Source of the DNA: Adiantum capillus-veneris | Lineage: Eukaryota > Streptophyta > Polypodiopsida > Polypodiales > Pteridaceae | DNA: 64,000 bases | Reading direction: 5' to 3' | NCBI GenBank assembly: GCA_014529385.2 | Contig: CM043966.1 | Location: 39,678,037 to 39,742,036, forward strand | Shown: in pieces, positions 43,444 through 54,345 of the stretch | Layout of the letters: every line of letters starts with the position of its first letter | Numbering within the stretch: the first letter of the stretch is position 1 | Position numbers and translations under genes: made by a program | The notes under the pieces: generated by a model | The model's input: the letters and a program-made list of their open reading frames with translations, nothing else | The model's database searches: none | Told to the model about the DNA's origin: nothing

Positions 43444-44396
43444 TGTTGATCGCTGGGTCAACAACACAACATAACTCAAGTTTCATACCAAAGTCTTATC
43501 TTTTGCGAGTTATGAAATGCTGCGGATTATGGCTATAAACGTCATTTGTAATGAGTAGTTATTCTAGTTTCAGAAGCCGGGGTGCAATGGCACTTCCAGA
43601 TTGTAAATACAAAGCCATTTGACCCTTTCAACCCCATTTTTGGTTAAACCTAAGGTAGCCTTAGTATATAAGGTACCTAGGTCATTTTGTAAGGAAGACT
43701 TTTTCATAATCAAAACTTAGCGCTGCCGTCTACTGTGTGTGAGAGAGAAAGAGAGTCAGCGTGAGCTTCATCCTCTCGCTACGCCCGGCTCGCTCAATGC
43801 ATTGGAGATCCGACTACACCATTGTTGTAGGCTCGAGGAGAGCTACGCGACAACGCCAAGCATTCCACGCGAGACAAAGCGCACACGCTGACGCATCTAC
43901 GAGCTATTTGTGGTCGTAAGTGTATCAAACGATGTCTGTTTTCTGTGTGCTAGTAGTCTTTAGAATCATGGCGACATAAGCTACGCATAGGTACTCATAA
44001 ATTTCAGTTTTGGGCACTTTCAAATTTCAGCTCTGTCATCCTACGTGTTTTCGGCAGATGGGTTTAGAGTGAGGGTTTTGAGTGTAGAAGCTTAGGGACA
44101 GGTGTATCCTAGTGAGGGGATGGTGTTCCTTAAGTTTTGTACGAATCTGGCATGATTAGGTGAGCTACCTTTCGTATGTGTGTATGTGGCTAGGTGGTGT
44201 AGTTGAGAGCAGTGAGGTTCTTGATTGTGGTTTAATTGGCCTTCCTGAGTGTTGTATGTGTAGGATGATCTCAGCCTGACAAGCTTAAGAGATTTCCTCC
44301 GTGTGCCTATCGTGTCATCTGTGTCCTCGATTGACATTATGTTGATCTAGGTAGTGTTTGCATGCACTTCATGGGTGTGTGAGTCTCTTCCCGTCC
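43444..44396 (+). repeat. E4 3' LTR
   Basis: Starts TGTTGATCGCTGGG and matches 28471-29371 from position 43488. It has 8 bp more near 43614 than the 5' copy and lacks the terminal AACA at the junction with E5 sequence. Confidence 0.85.
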
Positions 44397-44781
44397 CAAA
44401 GGAGGAAAAAGTTGAGGATTATTCAAAGGGGAAGAAAAAGAAGAAGAAGCAAGGGAGCAAAGACGGGCGCCATCGTTGCCCCTTGGAAGCAAAATAAGGG
44501 GAAAAAGTTTCTTTTTTAAGAAGGGGAGAGGAAAAAAAAGAAGGTTTTTTGCGGTGCTCCCTTGTTTGGAGCCATGGAGAGCTCATGAGGAGCAGGAAGA
44601 CCATGGAAACTTTGTGCCTGGGCTTGAGTGGGGCTCGCCCTTTCGTGTGTTTTGGTCCACGCTGGTTACGGCGATGAGGATTGTACAATTTTTTTGGTGT
44701 GCCTATGAAAGAGAAAGCCCCCATTGCAGTGGATTTTTTTTTTGCGTTGTCTCGCCCCCCTTTCCCCCCTTCTCTTCTGCT

Positions 44782-44829
<48 letters not shown>

Positions 44830-45127
44830 TGGGCGTGTCGGCAAGTGTGTGCCGCTCCAATGAATTGTTGCAGAGAGAGAGACAGAGAGAGAGTGTGTGC
44901 GGTGATTTAAGCGTATGGGAGAGCGCAAAGTGGCTGCAGTGAAGCGTCTATGTCGTGTGGTGCTCCGCGCGGGTGTGCGTGCATTGTAGCGGAGTGATTT
45001 TGGATCGGTTGGTCGACGGTGCGTCGATCAAAGTTGGGTTTTCAGTGGATTGGGGTGCAATGTGTGCCCTGGGCTATAGGAGGCAACCGTGTTGGCGCGC
45101 TGGGCGTGCTCCCCATTCTCCCTCTCC
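44397..45127 (+). repeat. E5 second LTR fragment
   Basis: Matches 25146-25609, ending CCCTCTCCA. It has about 265 bp (44648-44912) absent from the first copy, flanked by short CGT matches, including a long (GT)n run. Open frames here are low complexity. Confidence 0.75.
44784..44828. repeat. (GT)n microsatellite
   Basis: About 45 bp of GT inside the part present only in the second E5 LTR. Confidence 0.95.
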
Positions 45128-45175
45128 AACGTCTATATTTTTGTTTTGTTTTAAGAATTAGGTCATGCATAGACC

Positions 45176-45394
45176 ATGGATAATGGCCCAGGAATAGAGG
45201 TTTTCCCCTTTCATTTCACTCCACACATTAGAGTAAACGTTGCAATTAGTAGGAAGATCCACTTTCAACAACGTATGGTGTTCATGTTTGGTGCCCAAAG
45301 AGTAGGAGAAATTCTGGCATCACCAAACCCTGTCATCCTGCCTCTTATTGATTATCATAGGTCATTTGATGTGAATATTTTTATTTTGTTGTAG
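45176..45394 (+). pseudogene. E3 gag N-terminal frame
   Basis: 72 codons, MDNGPGIEVFPFHFTP, VNVAISRKIHFQQRM, EILASPNPVILPLIDYHRSFDV. Diverged relative of 24020-24225. A stop follows at 45392. It is the likely start of the gag whose capsid part is at 45575. Confidence 0.5.
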
Positions 45395-45574
45395 AAAAGA
45401 TTGCAATTTAGTAAATATTACTGTGTAAATCTTTATAAATAAAAAACAAACAAACAAAAACGTGTTGTCACCTTAAAACTGATTCAATGGAGGCCCAACA
45501 CCAAATGTCCTGGATATCCTCTTTTCTTTGGAGAGCTTGGAGAGGATGCATAATTATTTTTAGCAAATTTCAAG

Positions 45575-46195
45575 ATGTCTTGTCGTATCAAGAGGATAGT
45601 AACTGATCAAGAACGTGTAGAGATGTTTGAGGTGGTCCTTAGGAAAGATGCTAGCACTTGGTTTGACTCTTTGCCTCAGGAAGTTAAAGGGAATTACACG
45701 GAAGTTGTGAATCATTTCAAGAGATACTTCTTTGATCCCCAAAACACTCAAAAGCTATGGCAAGACATTGTTTCTCATAAGCAAAAAGACTTAGATGACT
45801 ACTACTTGTACAAGCAAGAGTTTCTACATCTTTGGGCTCTATGGATACGAAATGTTGCTAACCCTGGTGATGGTGCAGAATTTCTAAAGAAGGAGAGGTT
45901 CATATCCGGACTCTTTCCTGACCTTAAGATAAAAGTTGAGTCCGGTGCACCTGCTACCTTTGATGCAGCTGAAACTAGGGCTGCTGAGAAATATAGGAAA
46001 CTCAAGTGCTTAAGGGGGGAGGTTCTAATAGAAGGTCTTAGACCCAAAGGTAAGTCACAATCATCAATATCTAGGGAGCTTCCTGAGGTAACGGTGGAAG
46101 TGATTGAGAAGTTAAATGAATCTTTAAGCAGTTTTTCAATTCACCTTGCACAAGCTGTAGGTCCAAAGGGAGAAGCAAAGAAGTCTGAGGAGTGA
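45575..46195 (+). pseudogene. E3 gag, capsid domain
   Basis: 206 codons with a Retrotrans_gag core: VEMFEVVLRKDASTWFDSLP, FKRYFFDPQNTQKLWQDIV, DLDDYYLYKQEFLHLW, then a helical ERFISGLFPDLKIKVE and a basic region. It ends at a TGA (46193). A zinc knuckle follows in the same frame. It would assemble the particle. The upstream part is separated by stops. Confidence 0.85.
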
Positions 46196-46213
46196 GATTC
46201 ACAACCTAGGAGA

Positions 46214-46275
46214 GGCTTGCAATGTTGGAATTGCAGAGAGTCTGGACATGGGATGTATACTTGTCATTGACCCCG
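46214..46275 (+). pseudogene. E3 zinc knuckle
   Basis: CWNCRESGHGMYTC, a perfect CX2CX4HX4C retroviral-type knuckle, followed by a TGA near 46268 before PRGEP. Confidence 0.85.
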
Positions 46276-46297
46276 TGGGGAGCCAGGGAGCCCTAAC

Positions 46298-47107
46298 TTG
46301 AATTACCCAGTGATGAATGCAGGTGGAGGAACTAGTCAGAAACCATGGTTTCTACAAAGGCAAAATGGAGCAAGACCACTTCCACAAGGAGTGGAAGAAG
46401 TTCCACCTTTGCCAGACCCAAATGTGCATGTGGTAGAGGTGACAAACTCAAATGAGGTTGACATGGAAGCAAATGGCATTAAGCGTGGCCAAGGAAAAGG
46501 TAAGGAGAAAGAAGGTGTCACATCACACAGTGACCATGGACGAGGCAAGAAGGCAAAGGAGACCAAGGAAGCTAAGAGGACTCGACGTCGTATCAATCTC
46601 CAAGACTTCCCTCTTGGACATGGTATGGATCCATACAACTTGTTGAAAGACATGAGAGATAAGGGTCCTGATATCACATGGCCTCAGTTTCTTGCATTAT
46701 GCCCACAAGTTAGGAGGTATTTAACAAAGGCAGTTAGCACTAGGAGAAAGGTAAAAGAGAGTGTGCATGCTGTAAAAATTTCACATGCTAAAATGAATGA
46801 GGATATTACACATGTGCTAGATTGTTACATCAAAGGAAGATTGGTTAGGAAATGTCTAGTGGATGGGGGTGCACAAATTTGCATCATGACAGAGAGACTC
46901 ATGCAAAAACTAGGCATGCACATCCAAGAGACACCTGAAATTAAAGTCAAGATGGAAAACAATAGCAAAGCTAGGTGTGTAGGCATTTGTAAAAATGTTT
47001 TTGTAGAGTCCTTTGGCATTAAGAAGGCGGTGAATTTTTATGTTATGTCTACCAAAGGAAATGGTTACCCATTTATCCTAGGGAGACCATGGCTAATGAA
47101 AATGTGA
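46298..47107 (+). pseudogene. E3 protease region
   Basis: 269 codons. The first 150 are a basic and Pro-rich linker with KRTRRRINLQDF. The retropepsin domain starts near residue 165: VLDCYIKGRLVRKCLVDGGAQ, with D-G-G in the active site in place of the usual D-S/T-G, then a flap region and GYPFILGRPWL. The frame ends with TGA at 47105. It would cleave the Gag-Pol polyprotein. Confidence 0.8.
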
Positions 47108-47110
47108 GCT

Positions 47111-48835
47111 TTGCAGGATTGGGAGAGTGGAAAGCTAATTTGCAGGAATGACAATCATAAGAAGGTTGTCTTTGACATGAAGGAGCAACGCCAAGAGGAG
47201 CTCCATGAAGAATCATCTCAAAGTGAGACGGAGGAAGGCAAGACTGATAGTACTTCAGAAGGAGAAAGTAGCGGTAGCATTACTGAAGAGGAGTCTTCCA
47301 TCGAAGTCATGGGGGAAAGGTTTAAGCCAAACAACCAAGAGACCTCTTGCCCAGGTTTGGAAGAGGTAGGTTCCCAAGAGAACCAAAATATGCAAGATGA
47401 AGGAATGTTAGAAGGTATGTTGTCTACAACACTTACAAAGGACGAAAGAGAGGAGTTCAAATGTGTGCTAAGGAAATTTCCTAGGCTTTTTGCTAAAGAC
47501 TACACCGATGTGCATGGAGTAGATGCTGTTCAACACAAAATTGAGTTAAAGCCAGAGGCCAAACCTAAGGCTCAGAAGCTACGAAGGCTAGGAGTCATCA
47601 CGGAGCAGGCTGTACTCAAGGAGGTAAGAAAGCTTCTAGGAGCAGGTTTCATTTATCCAGTGGAGAATTCAGAGTGGGTCTCTACCGTTGTTGTCACTCC
47701 CAAGAAGAACAGAAAGTGGAGGGTGTGTGTGGATTACCGTCCACTCAATGAAGCAACAAAAAGAGATCACTTTCCCCTCCCATTTCAGGATGAGATACTA
47801 AATGAGGTAGTTGGTCATGAAAAGTACACTGTATGTGATGGCTACTCGGGTTACTTTCAAATAGGTATCGCATTGGAAGATCAGTTGAAAACAACCTTCA
47901 TCACTCCTTGGGGTTGTTATGCTTTTAGAGTCATGCCATTTGGACTGACAAATGCTTCTGCAACTTTCCAACGCTTCATGAACATGGTGTTTCAAGCATT
48001 CTTTGGAAAGTCCATTAGGGTTTTTATTGATGATTTTTGCATTTATAGCTCAAAATCATTGCATCTACAAAGGGTAGAAGAAGGTTTAAAGAAGCTCTAC
48101 GACATGGGAGGTCAACTCAACCCCAACAAGTGTCACATAGGTGAGAATGAAGTGATCTTGCTTGGTCACAAGGTTTCCTATAAAGGCATTGAGGTTGATC
48201 CTTCAAAGGCAAAGGCTCTTATTGAGCTCCCATTACCGAAGAATCTCAAAGAGGTAGTCTCATTTATTCAAAAGGTGAAGTATATGTCACGCTTTATTCA
48301 CTTAGCTTCGGAGTTGCTTCATCGTTTGCAAAATTTGACACAACAAGTAGAATTTGCATGGTCTTATGAGCTTGAAGAGTACTTTTGTAACATTAAAGTC
48401 ATCCTATCAGAGCTACCAACACTCATGCCTCCTTGTTGGGAGTACACATTCTTTGTTAGCTCTAGTGTTGGGAAAGAAACAATTGGAGAAGTTTTGCTAC
48501 AACAAGATCCCCATAGTACCCGGATGCGACCCATCTACTTTGCTAGTAGGGTCATGAATGCGTTGGAGAGAGGCTACACGGAGGAAGAACTCATGATGCT
48601 TTCTCTCATGTTTGTGGTGAGAAAGTTTAGATCCTACTTGCTACCAAAACCTTTTGTAATTCTCACTGCAGAAAATTTGTTTCCTTGGGTGTCATCTCAA
48701 ATGAATCTTAGCACTAGGATCTCAAAGTGGATTATGGAATTGCAAGAGTTCCAATACTCTTTCAAGGTAGAAGATAGTGTGCGTGCACAATTGGCAGGGA
48801 TCCTTACTTATAGGGTATTAAGGTGCTTGAAGTAA
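47111..48835 (+). pseudogene. E3 RT and first RNase H
   Basis: 574 codons, the longest frame of E3. An acidic linker (residues 1-95) precedes the RT: LRKFPRLFAKDYTDVHG, LKEVRKLLGAGFIYPV, WRVCVDYRPLNEAT, VCDGYSGYFQIGI with a catalytic Asp, MPFGLTNASATFQRF and VFIDDFCIYS, the palm motif as FIDD in place of YxDD. The thumb has LPLPKNLKEVVSFIQKV. RNase H: FFVSSSVGKETIGEVLLQQ, where the catalytic Asp of the usual LDAS is lost, YTEEELMMLS keeps the Glu, and ILTAENLFPWV has Ala for the Asp of TDH. So the first RNase H looks dead while the RT residues remain. A frameshift near 48820 leads into the second RNase H. Confidence 0.9.
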
Positions 48836-49277
48836 AGACCCTACCATTGCCACAACCTAAAAGTATTCCTAATGCTTTTACCTTGTTATTTGATGGAGCT
48901 TTTCGATGAGTCACAAGAAAAGCAAGGGGAGGGCTAGTATTGCTCAACCCAAGTGGAGAGGTGTTCATGAAAGAGAAGGTCAATCTATCAGGTTCAATTA
49001 GCAACAATGAAGCAAAATACGACACACTACTTCATGGTTTAAAGATATGCATTGGCCAAGGTATACAACGTCTCATGGTAAAAGGGGATGCACTTCTCAT
49101 TGTGAAGCAAATTTTAGGCATTTGGGAATGCAAGAATGAAAGCTTAAGGACAAAATTTCATGCCATTCGTAGGATGTTTAATCAATTTGAAGAAGTGTAA
49201 CTATATCATATTCCTAGGAAAAAAATGAAGATGCCGATTTACTTGCACGACAAGCAGTTACATGTGTTGAGAAACAA
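48836..49277 (+). pseudogene. E3 second RNase H, archaeal-like
   Basis: After the frameshift the strand encodes LLFDGAF, a TGA, then ARGGLVLLNPSGEV, SISNNEAKYDTLLHGLKIC, LMVKGDALLIVKQI and a HIPRKKNEDADLLARQA end. This is the RNase H fold with all four acidic positions (FDGA, NNEA, KGDA, DADL) still present; such a second, archaeal-type domain between gypsy RNase H and integrase is known from the plant Tat lineage. It may have taken over from the first RNase H. The open part 48940-49200 lacks only the ends. Confidence 0.85.
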
Positions 49278-50261
49278 GTGCAGGTCATCATGGTGGCAGC
49301 AACTATCAAGAAACCGAGATACCAAGGATTGGAGTCATTGACTCCCATTATTAGCTACATTTTGGAGGGTGAGTTTCCACAAGACTTCACGAAGGCTCAA
49401 AAGAGGAGACTCATGAAAAAGGCAAGCGCGTATCTCTTCCTAGAAGGATCCCTCTATCAAAGAGGGAAGGATCAAGTGTGCAGAAGAGTACCAACTAACA
49501 AGGAGATTCCAAGCATTCTAAAAGGTTTGCATGAAGAGGCATGTGGTGGTCATTTTTCCCAAGAGTTAACAGTGAAGAAGATTTTGCTTGCGGGGTATGT
49601 TTGGCCAAGTCTGCATGTGGATGTCCAACATTGGTGTAAAAGTTGTCACAATTGTCAGGTAAATGGGAATAGAAGATTGGTTTATGGTCCAAGGCAAATC
49701 GTGCTTGCAAATGGACCCTTTGAAAAGTGGGGCATTGATGCTATGGGTCCTCTCCCTAGGACAAAAACTGGTAAACTCTACATTCTAGTGGCTGTAGACT
49801 ATATGACTAGGTGGGTGGAAGCACAAAGTGTGGGAAAGGTAAATGAGAGGACAGTGAGCAAATTTGTCTACACTCACATTTGTTGTAGATTTGGCACACC
49901 TTTGGAGATTGTTTCTGATAATGGTCCAGGGTTTAGAAAGGGCTTGCTCACAGAATTCTGTGAAGAACTTCACATTCTACATCGTCATAGTACACCCTAC
50001 TATCCCCAATCAAATGGTTTGGTAGAAAAAGCTAATGGTGGCATTGCACGCATCATTATAAAGATGGTGAGAAACAAGACAAAGTTGTGGGATGACTTCT
50101 TGGATGGTGCCTTGTGGGCGTATCGAACCACATATAGGAAAGCCACGGAGTTTACACCATTTCACTTGGTCTATGGTCAAGGTCTATGGTTAAGAGGCTC
50201 TGCAGCCTATCGAGCTCAACATTCCAACAATACGGCTTCATGGCAGAGGTGGACAAAATGA
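49278..50261 (+). pseudogene. E3 integrase
   Basis: 327 codons. Zinc-binding part: LHEEACGGHFSQELTVKK, YVWPSLHVDVQ, KSCHNCQ (HHCC complete). Core: WGIDAMGPLP, IVSDNGPGFRKG and NGLVEKANGG give the D, D, E triad intact with normal spacing. The frame continues to RTTYRKATEFTPFHLVYGQ and then shifts. It inserts element DNA into chromosomes. This is one of the better preserved frames of E3. Confidence 0.9.
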
Positions 50262-50274
50262 TCAAGAATCATGG

Positions 50275-50691
50275 ATGGATCGACTTCTTACCTTAGCTGA
50301 GCTTGAGTGGAAAAGAGAAGGAGCATACGAGTGCTATAAGAGGAAAGCTACGCAGGCGAAGGAGAAGCTTGACAAGAAACTAAAGGGCAAAGGCATCAAT
50401 GAAGGAGATCTTGTGCTAAGGTATGACAATCGACTCGATAATCGTTTTGATGCCATGTTTGAAACTAGATGGCAGGGGCCATACATAGTCAAGAAGGCTT
50501 TCAATTCAAGTTACTATCAACTTATGGACTTGAATGGGAAAGAGCACTCCAGGAAGGTAAACGGGTATCTCTTAAAGCCTTATTTGAGTCGCCTTCTACA
50601 AAAGGATCTACCAAAGATATGTCAAAAGGCATCTATCACATGTAAAAGATATGTCAAAAGGCATCTATCACATGTAAGTATTGTTACGTGA
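50275..50691 (+). pseudogene. E3 integrase C-terminal module
   Basis: 138 codons in a new frame after the break near 50180: a basic helix (YKRKATQAKEKLDKKLKGKG), GDLVLRYDNRLDNRF, and TRWQGPYIVKKAF, the GPY/F module, ending with SRKVNGYLLKPYL. A 27-bp duplication near the end repeats 'atgtcaaaaggcatctatcaca' (50619, 50650). No chromodomain seen. Confidence 0.8.
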
Positions 50692-50811
50692 AGCATGAGT
50701 GTAACTCAAACCAAAATTCCAGGGGGTCAAACAATGAAGAGCTTGTCAAGGACTCTGAAGCACTCTCTTTGAAAAAGATGCTTTATGATGGTACATGAAT
50801 ATACCATCATC
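50692..50811. other. E3 3' untranslated gap
   Basis: Short noncoding stretch between integrase and polypurine tract; the Tat extra ORF of some relatives is absent. Confidence 0.5.
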
Positions 50812-50822
50812 CTGGGGGAGGG
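50812..50822 (+). promoter_or_regulatory. E3 polypurine tract
   Basis: CTGGGGGAGGG, four bases before the LTR start TGATAGCC at 50827. Confidence 0.7.
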
Positions 50823-50826
50823 CTAT

Positions 50827-53220
50827 TGATAGCCGTTTTTCGGCTTTCCATAATTTCCATAGTAAGCTACCTCACCCTATCAAATCACTCAAACATTTTG
50901 GTTATCCCTACCACTTCTCTATACATAGGCGTGTGTGAGTTAGGAACTTTCCCCATATTTTCTTTAAAAACCCTCAGCTAGCTAGTCACTAGGCTAGTTG
51001 AGCCAAATAAATAAAAAAAATAAAAAATATTATGGCTCATTTGTGTGTAAATATTTCATTGTATATAGGGCCTAAATAAAAGGAATTTTCATAATTATTT
51101 TGGTATTTATTTAAATATTTCTACCTATGGTGTGTTATTTATGCTATGTACATTGACTCACCATTACCATTTTTTTTCTTACTATTTTGCATACTCTTTA
51201 TTCCATATAAAAATAATTTCATGCAAGCTTCTCTTATTTTTGGTGTAACTCCATCCCAACAAAAATCCAAAAAAACTAGTTCTATTTATGTGTATATTTT
51301 TTCACTATTGTGGTTTTTTCCTTCCTACATCTATTCTCTATTACTCTCATAAATTAGACCACCAAAAATGTTCATCTTTTTATGGTAGACTTATAATGAG
51401 AGAGATTTATTTTGACCCCTTTATATTTTTTTCACCTATATTATTTATATTTGACATGTACAAATTTTTTTTAGACCCCTCAATATTTGATTTTCTTAGT
51501 TGTACTATTCACTTATATCATGATCTCAACAATATCTTCAATTATAGACCTACCAAATAAGGTCAAGGGTATGTGGCATGCATGCATGCACTATGGGGGG
51601 CTCACTCTTGGAGGTATTCAAAACAATCATCCAAAGAAGGACCTCACAAGGACTTTATGCAGTGGAAAAAAGCAGTTGGTTTTGCTGAATTTTTAAAGAT
51701 CACATGCTCCCCGAATTTAAAAAGGAGATACAAACAAAAGTTGTAGCTCGTGGGCTGAAATTTTACCTCAATGTTTTTCATATTTTTTTGAGGTACAAGC
51801 TGTGAGCTATGATTTTATTGGTGGACCCCAATTTATCCATGCTATGCAGCCACACTCCCTCTTCCACTTTATCATTTTCCTCTTTCACACACACTTCTCC
51901 ACTCATCATCCCCACCTCTCTCACCACTCCTGTCTGCACCCTACTCACCTTCTTCTCAACCTTGAAGAATAAGACAAACCATGGTGAACTCATGTCTCCT
52001 ACACACACTTCCATTCCAAAATTCACCACCTAGTCTCATTTTTCCTCATCCATATTACCCATATCTATCAAAAAACCACAAAATTCAGCCTCTTCTCTTG
52101 AAAGACAACATCATGGTGATTGATTACTCATGTTCACTTACCTTGGCTCCCAAGGAAGGTCAAGAATGGAAAAAAAGGTACCGTCAAAGCTAGTGGAGCA
52201 TCAACAAGCATCAAAATTGACCCTACTCAAGACACTTGGAGCATCAACATTGTAAGAAATCCATATTTTCTTACCTTAAGAGTTTTTTCTTCCTTATTTG
52301 TATCCTACATGGATACTCCCATTGTAAATATCCAATTCCATTTGTAAATCAATAAAAATACTAACTTTACTAATTTACTAACACTAACCTACTATGAAAA
52401 GTCCTATCACCTTCACTTCTCTCCTCTCTCTCTTCTTCATCTATCCTATCCACACCAACTTCTTGATAATTCCAAGCAAAAGAAATTAGATAAGTTCTGA
52501 AAATCTAACCCAACCATGGTTAGAGGAGTAACCCTAGCCCTCAAAATTGCTATAAAAGGAGGGTGTAGCTAGCACAAAAGGGGGAGCCATAAGCAAGAGC
52601 ACTATGCTATAGCTTGATAAGCCTAGCTCAACCTCTCTAGAAGGAGCTCTTGAGTGGAAGCTCATTGTCTTATGTATATGCATGTATTGTATTAGGGGTG
52701 ATTAGCAAGGGAAATCTATGCTACTGTAAGAGAGAGTGATCATTCAATTGAGAGCAGGAAATCTATCATTTCTCCTACTAGTGTAAGCCCAACATTTGAT
52801 GAATCAAGGAGGGTGGATTTGGAGTAATCTTGGATACTTTGTCTCTCTTCCAACGTGAAGTAATGGAAAACAATGATGTGTAAGTGTCTTGGTGTTTTTT
52901 TTAAAGTTCTTGATAGCTTGTCTCTGGGTGTTGTCATCAATTTAGCCATAAATCCCACATAGTGTAAGAGGACGACAGGGTGGAGAGGACTCCCCTGGCC
53001 TTAAGAAAGTGATTGGGGTGGCTTTTGTTATGATGTGTTGTGGTGGTGTAATTTACTCAAACTATGTTGAACAAATACTAATCTCACTTTCATTGGTCAT
53101 GACAGATTTGTAAGAAGGTATTAGTGCAACAAGCACCCCCTCCCCCTTCCCTCTTTTTCTTACATATATAATTGTGTTTGCTTGATCACTGTCAAAAATT
53201 ACAAAGCAGCCCGAGCACTA

Positions 53221-53317
<97 letters not shown>

Positions 53318-53483
53318 ACGCGTCCTAGTTCGCATCCAAAACTAGGTGGTGCCCCAAAGTTGTGTAGGGTTAGGTTGCGGGTTTGTGTATGTGTTTGATG
53401 TTTTTTCCAGCCCCAACCAAATTGAGTAGCACGGGAGCCTAGAAGAGTGCTTAGAGGCCACTCTTCTTGTTGCCCGCCCCGGA
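50827..53483 (+). repeat. E3 3' LTR
   Basis: About 2.66 kb. Matches the split 5' LTR (13897-14662 and 22280-23935). It keeps about 205 bp near its start that the 5' copy has lost, and it is the CACTA-free allele of the insertion site at 51783-51789. It ends at CCCCGGA; the terminal CA seen in the 5' copy is missing, and E1 sequence follows. Confidence 0.9.
53225..53315. repeat. (CT)n in E3 3' LTR
   Basis: About 91 bp of CT. Confidence 0.95.
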
Positions 53484-54345
53484 ACGCCTCAGTATAAGGA
53501 CGTTGTTTGCTAGGTTTTGTATCTCATTTCAAAGGAATTGTATGTTGGAATATCAATGGATCAATTCCTTCGAGGTCTTTATAGGACCATGCAAACACAT
53601 CTTTATACTTCTTGAGAAGTTGTGTTAGCCGTTCTTCTTCTTCAGGCTCTAAATCGTTTTCTATATAGATCGGCTGAGGCTTTTCACCTGGTTCTGCAAG
53701 GTCTATCCTTTTTGCATTTTCTGGCCCATCGTAAGATTCTTGGTTGGTTCTTTCTGTGACTGGTCCTGTCATGATGATTTTTCTGTCCTGGATGGTAAAT
53801 TTTCGCCAGTGTGATGGTACATTCATGTTTCCCTTTTCTGACTCCCCTTTACCATCACTATCTTCTTCAGTAGTCCATTTCTCATGTAAAGACCGTTTCA
53901 GTTCTTGGTATTTCTGTTTACGCTCCAATTTGGTCCAATCTTGGTCTTTTGTTGTTTCTTTTTGTGATTTTTGTGATTTTGTTTCTATTTTAACTTTTCG
54001 TTCCTGTTTTATTTCCTCTCGCGTTCTTTCCCTTTGATCTTTTGAGAATCTTCCTGATATTTGATCTTTTACACAATCCTCTGCTTTTACAAGCATCAAA
54101 TAGTGAGTTTTACCTTTTATCCTGGGCATCAGGTTCTCTCTCACTTTGTTTCCTGCTCATTTCCTCCTATAGCGTTCCTGGCGTCTAGGGTGTTGATTAG
54201 CAAAATCATAAAACTTGATATTCTCGATTTCCCTTCCACACTCACTTGAGGTGTCTGAACACTCATTATATGCATCATCATTTTCTTCCAGATGTTCAGA
54301 GGAGTTATAAAACTCTTCTTGTCCCAGTGGTTCTATCGTCTCATC
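53484..54345 (-). pseudogene. E1 pre-RT linker
   Basis: Minus-strand region between protease and RT. 54144-53524 is a highly charged Glu/Lys-rich frame (KQERKVKIETKSQKSQKE) leading to QLLKKYKDVFAWSYKDLEG and IDPLIFQHTIPL, the conserved block just before RT. A frameshift near 53520 leads to KPSKQRPYTEA up to the E3 border; across E3 the frame resumes at 13896. Confidence 0.85.

Larger units (their letters stand above)
28471..44396 (+). mobile_element. E4: non-autonomous gypsy element
   Basis: LTRs at 28471-29375 and 43444-44396, PBS at 29377, polypurine tract at 43429-43443. Inside: a palindrome-bearing leader, gag, zinc knuckles, protease and a post-protease W-x-P-K region, then the 1018-bp array and a captured helicase fragment. 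There is no RT, RNase H or integrase between the LTRs. The gag and protease are close relatives of those of E1. All frames are broken. The left LTR lacks the first 44 bp of the right one, and the right LTR lacks the last four bases. Confidence 0.8.
24226..45127 (+). mobile_element. E5: retroelement fragments around an 18-kb block
   Basis: Recognised from repeats: 25146-25609 matches 44397-45127, both ending in CCCTCTCCA, which fits a pair of LTRs. A PBS (25615) and a gag frame (25661-26160) follow the first. The second copy begins abruptly in mid-LTR at 44397. Between them lies the block 26161-44396, which starts inside an E1 LTR copy and ends at the E4 LTR. The left limit of E5 is uncertain; it is set where E3 gag similarity stops. 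Confidence 0.55.
13897..53483 (+). mobile_element. E3: Tat-type gypsy retrotransposon
   Basis: Plus-strand element bounded by long terminal repeats at 13897-23937 (interrupted by a CACTA transposon) and 50827-53483. PBS at 23947, polypurine tract at 50812-50822. The coding part is gag, zinc knuckle, protease, RT-RNase H, a second archaeal-like RNase H, integrase. Two RNase H domains between RT and integrase are diagnostic of the plant Tat lineage. Its own sequence is about 11 kb after removing the CACTA element and E5 (24226-45127). The LTR copies look about 98% identical by eye, so it is much younger than E1, which it splits. Confidence 0.85.

Noticed and set aside
44419-44942. Frames of 60-169 codons on both strands
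   Set aside because: They run over purine-rich and (GT)n sequence inside an E5 LTR fragment.
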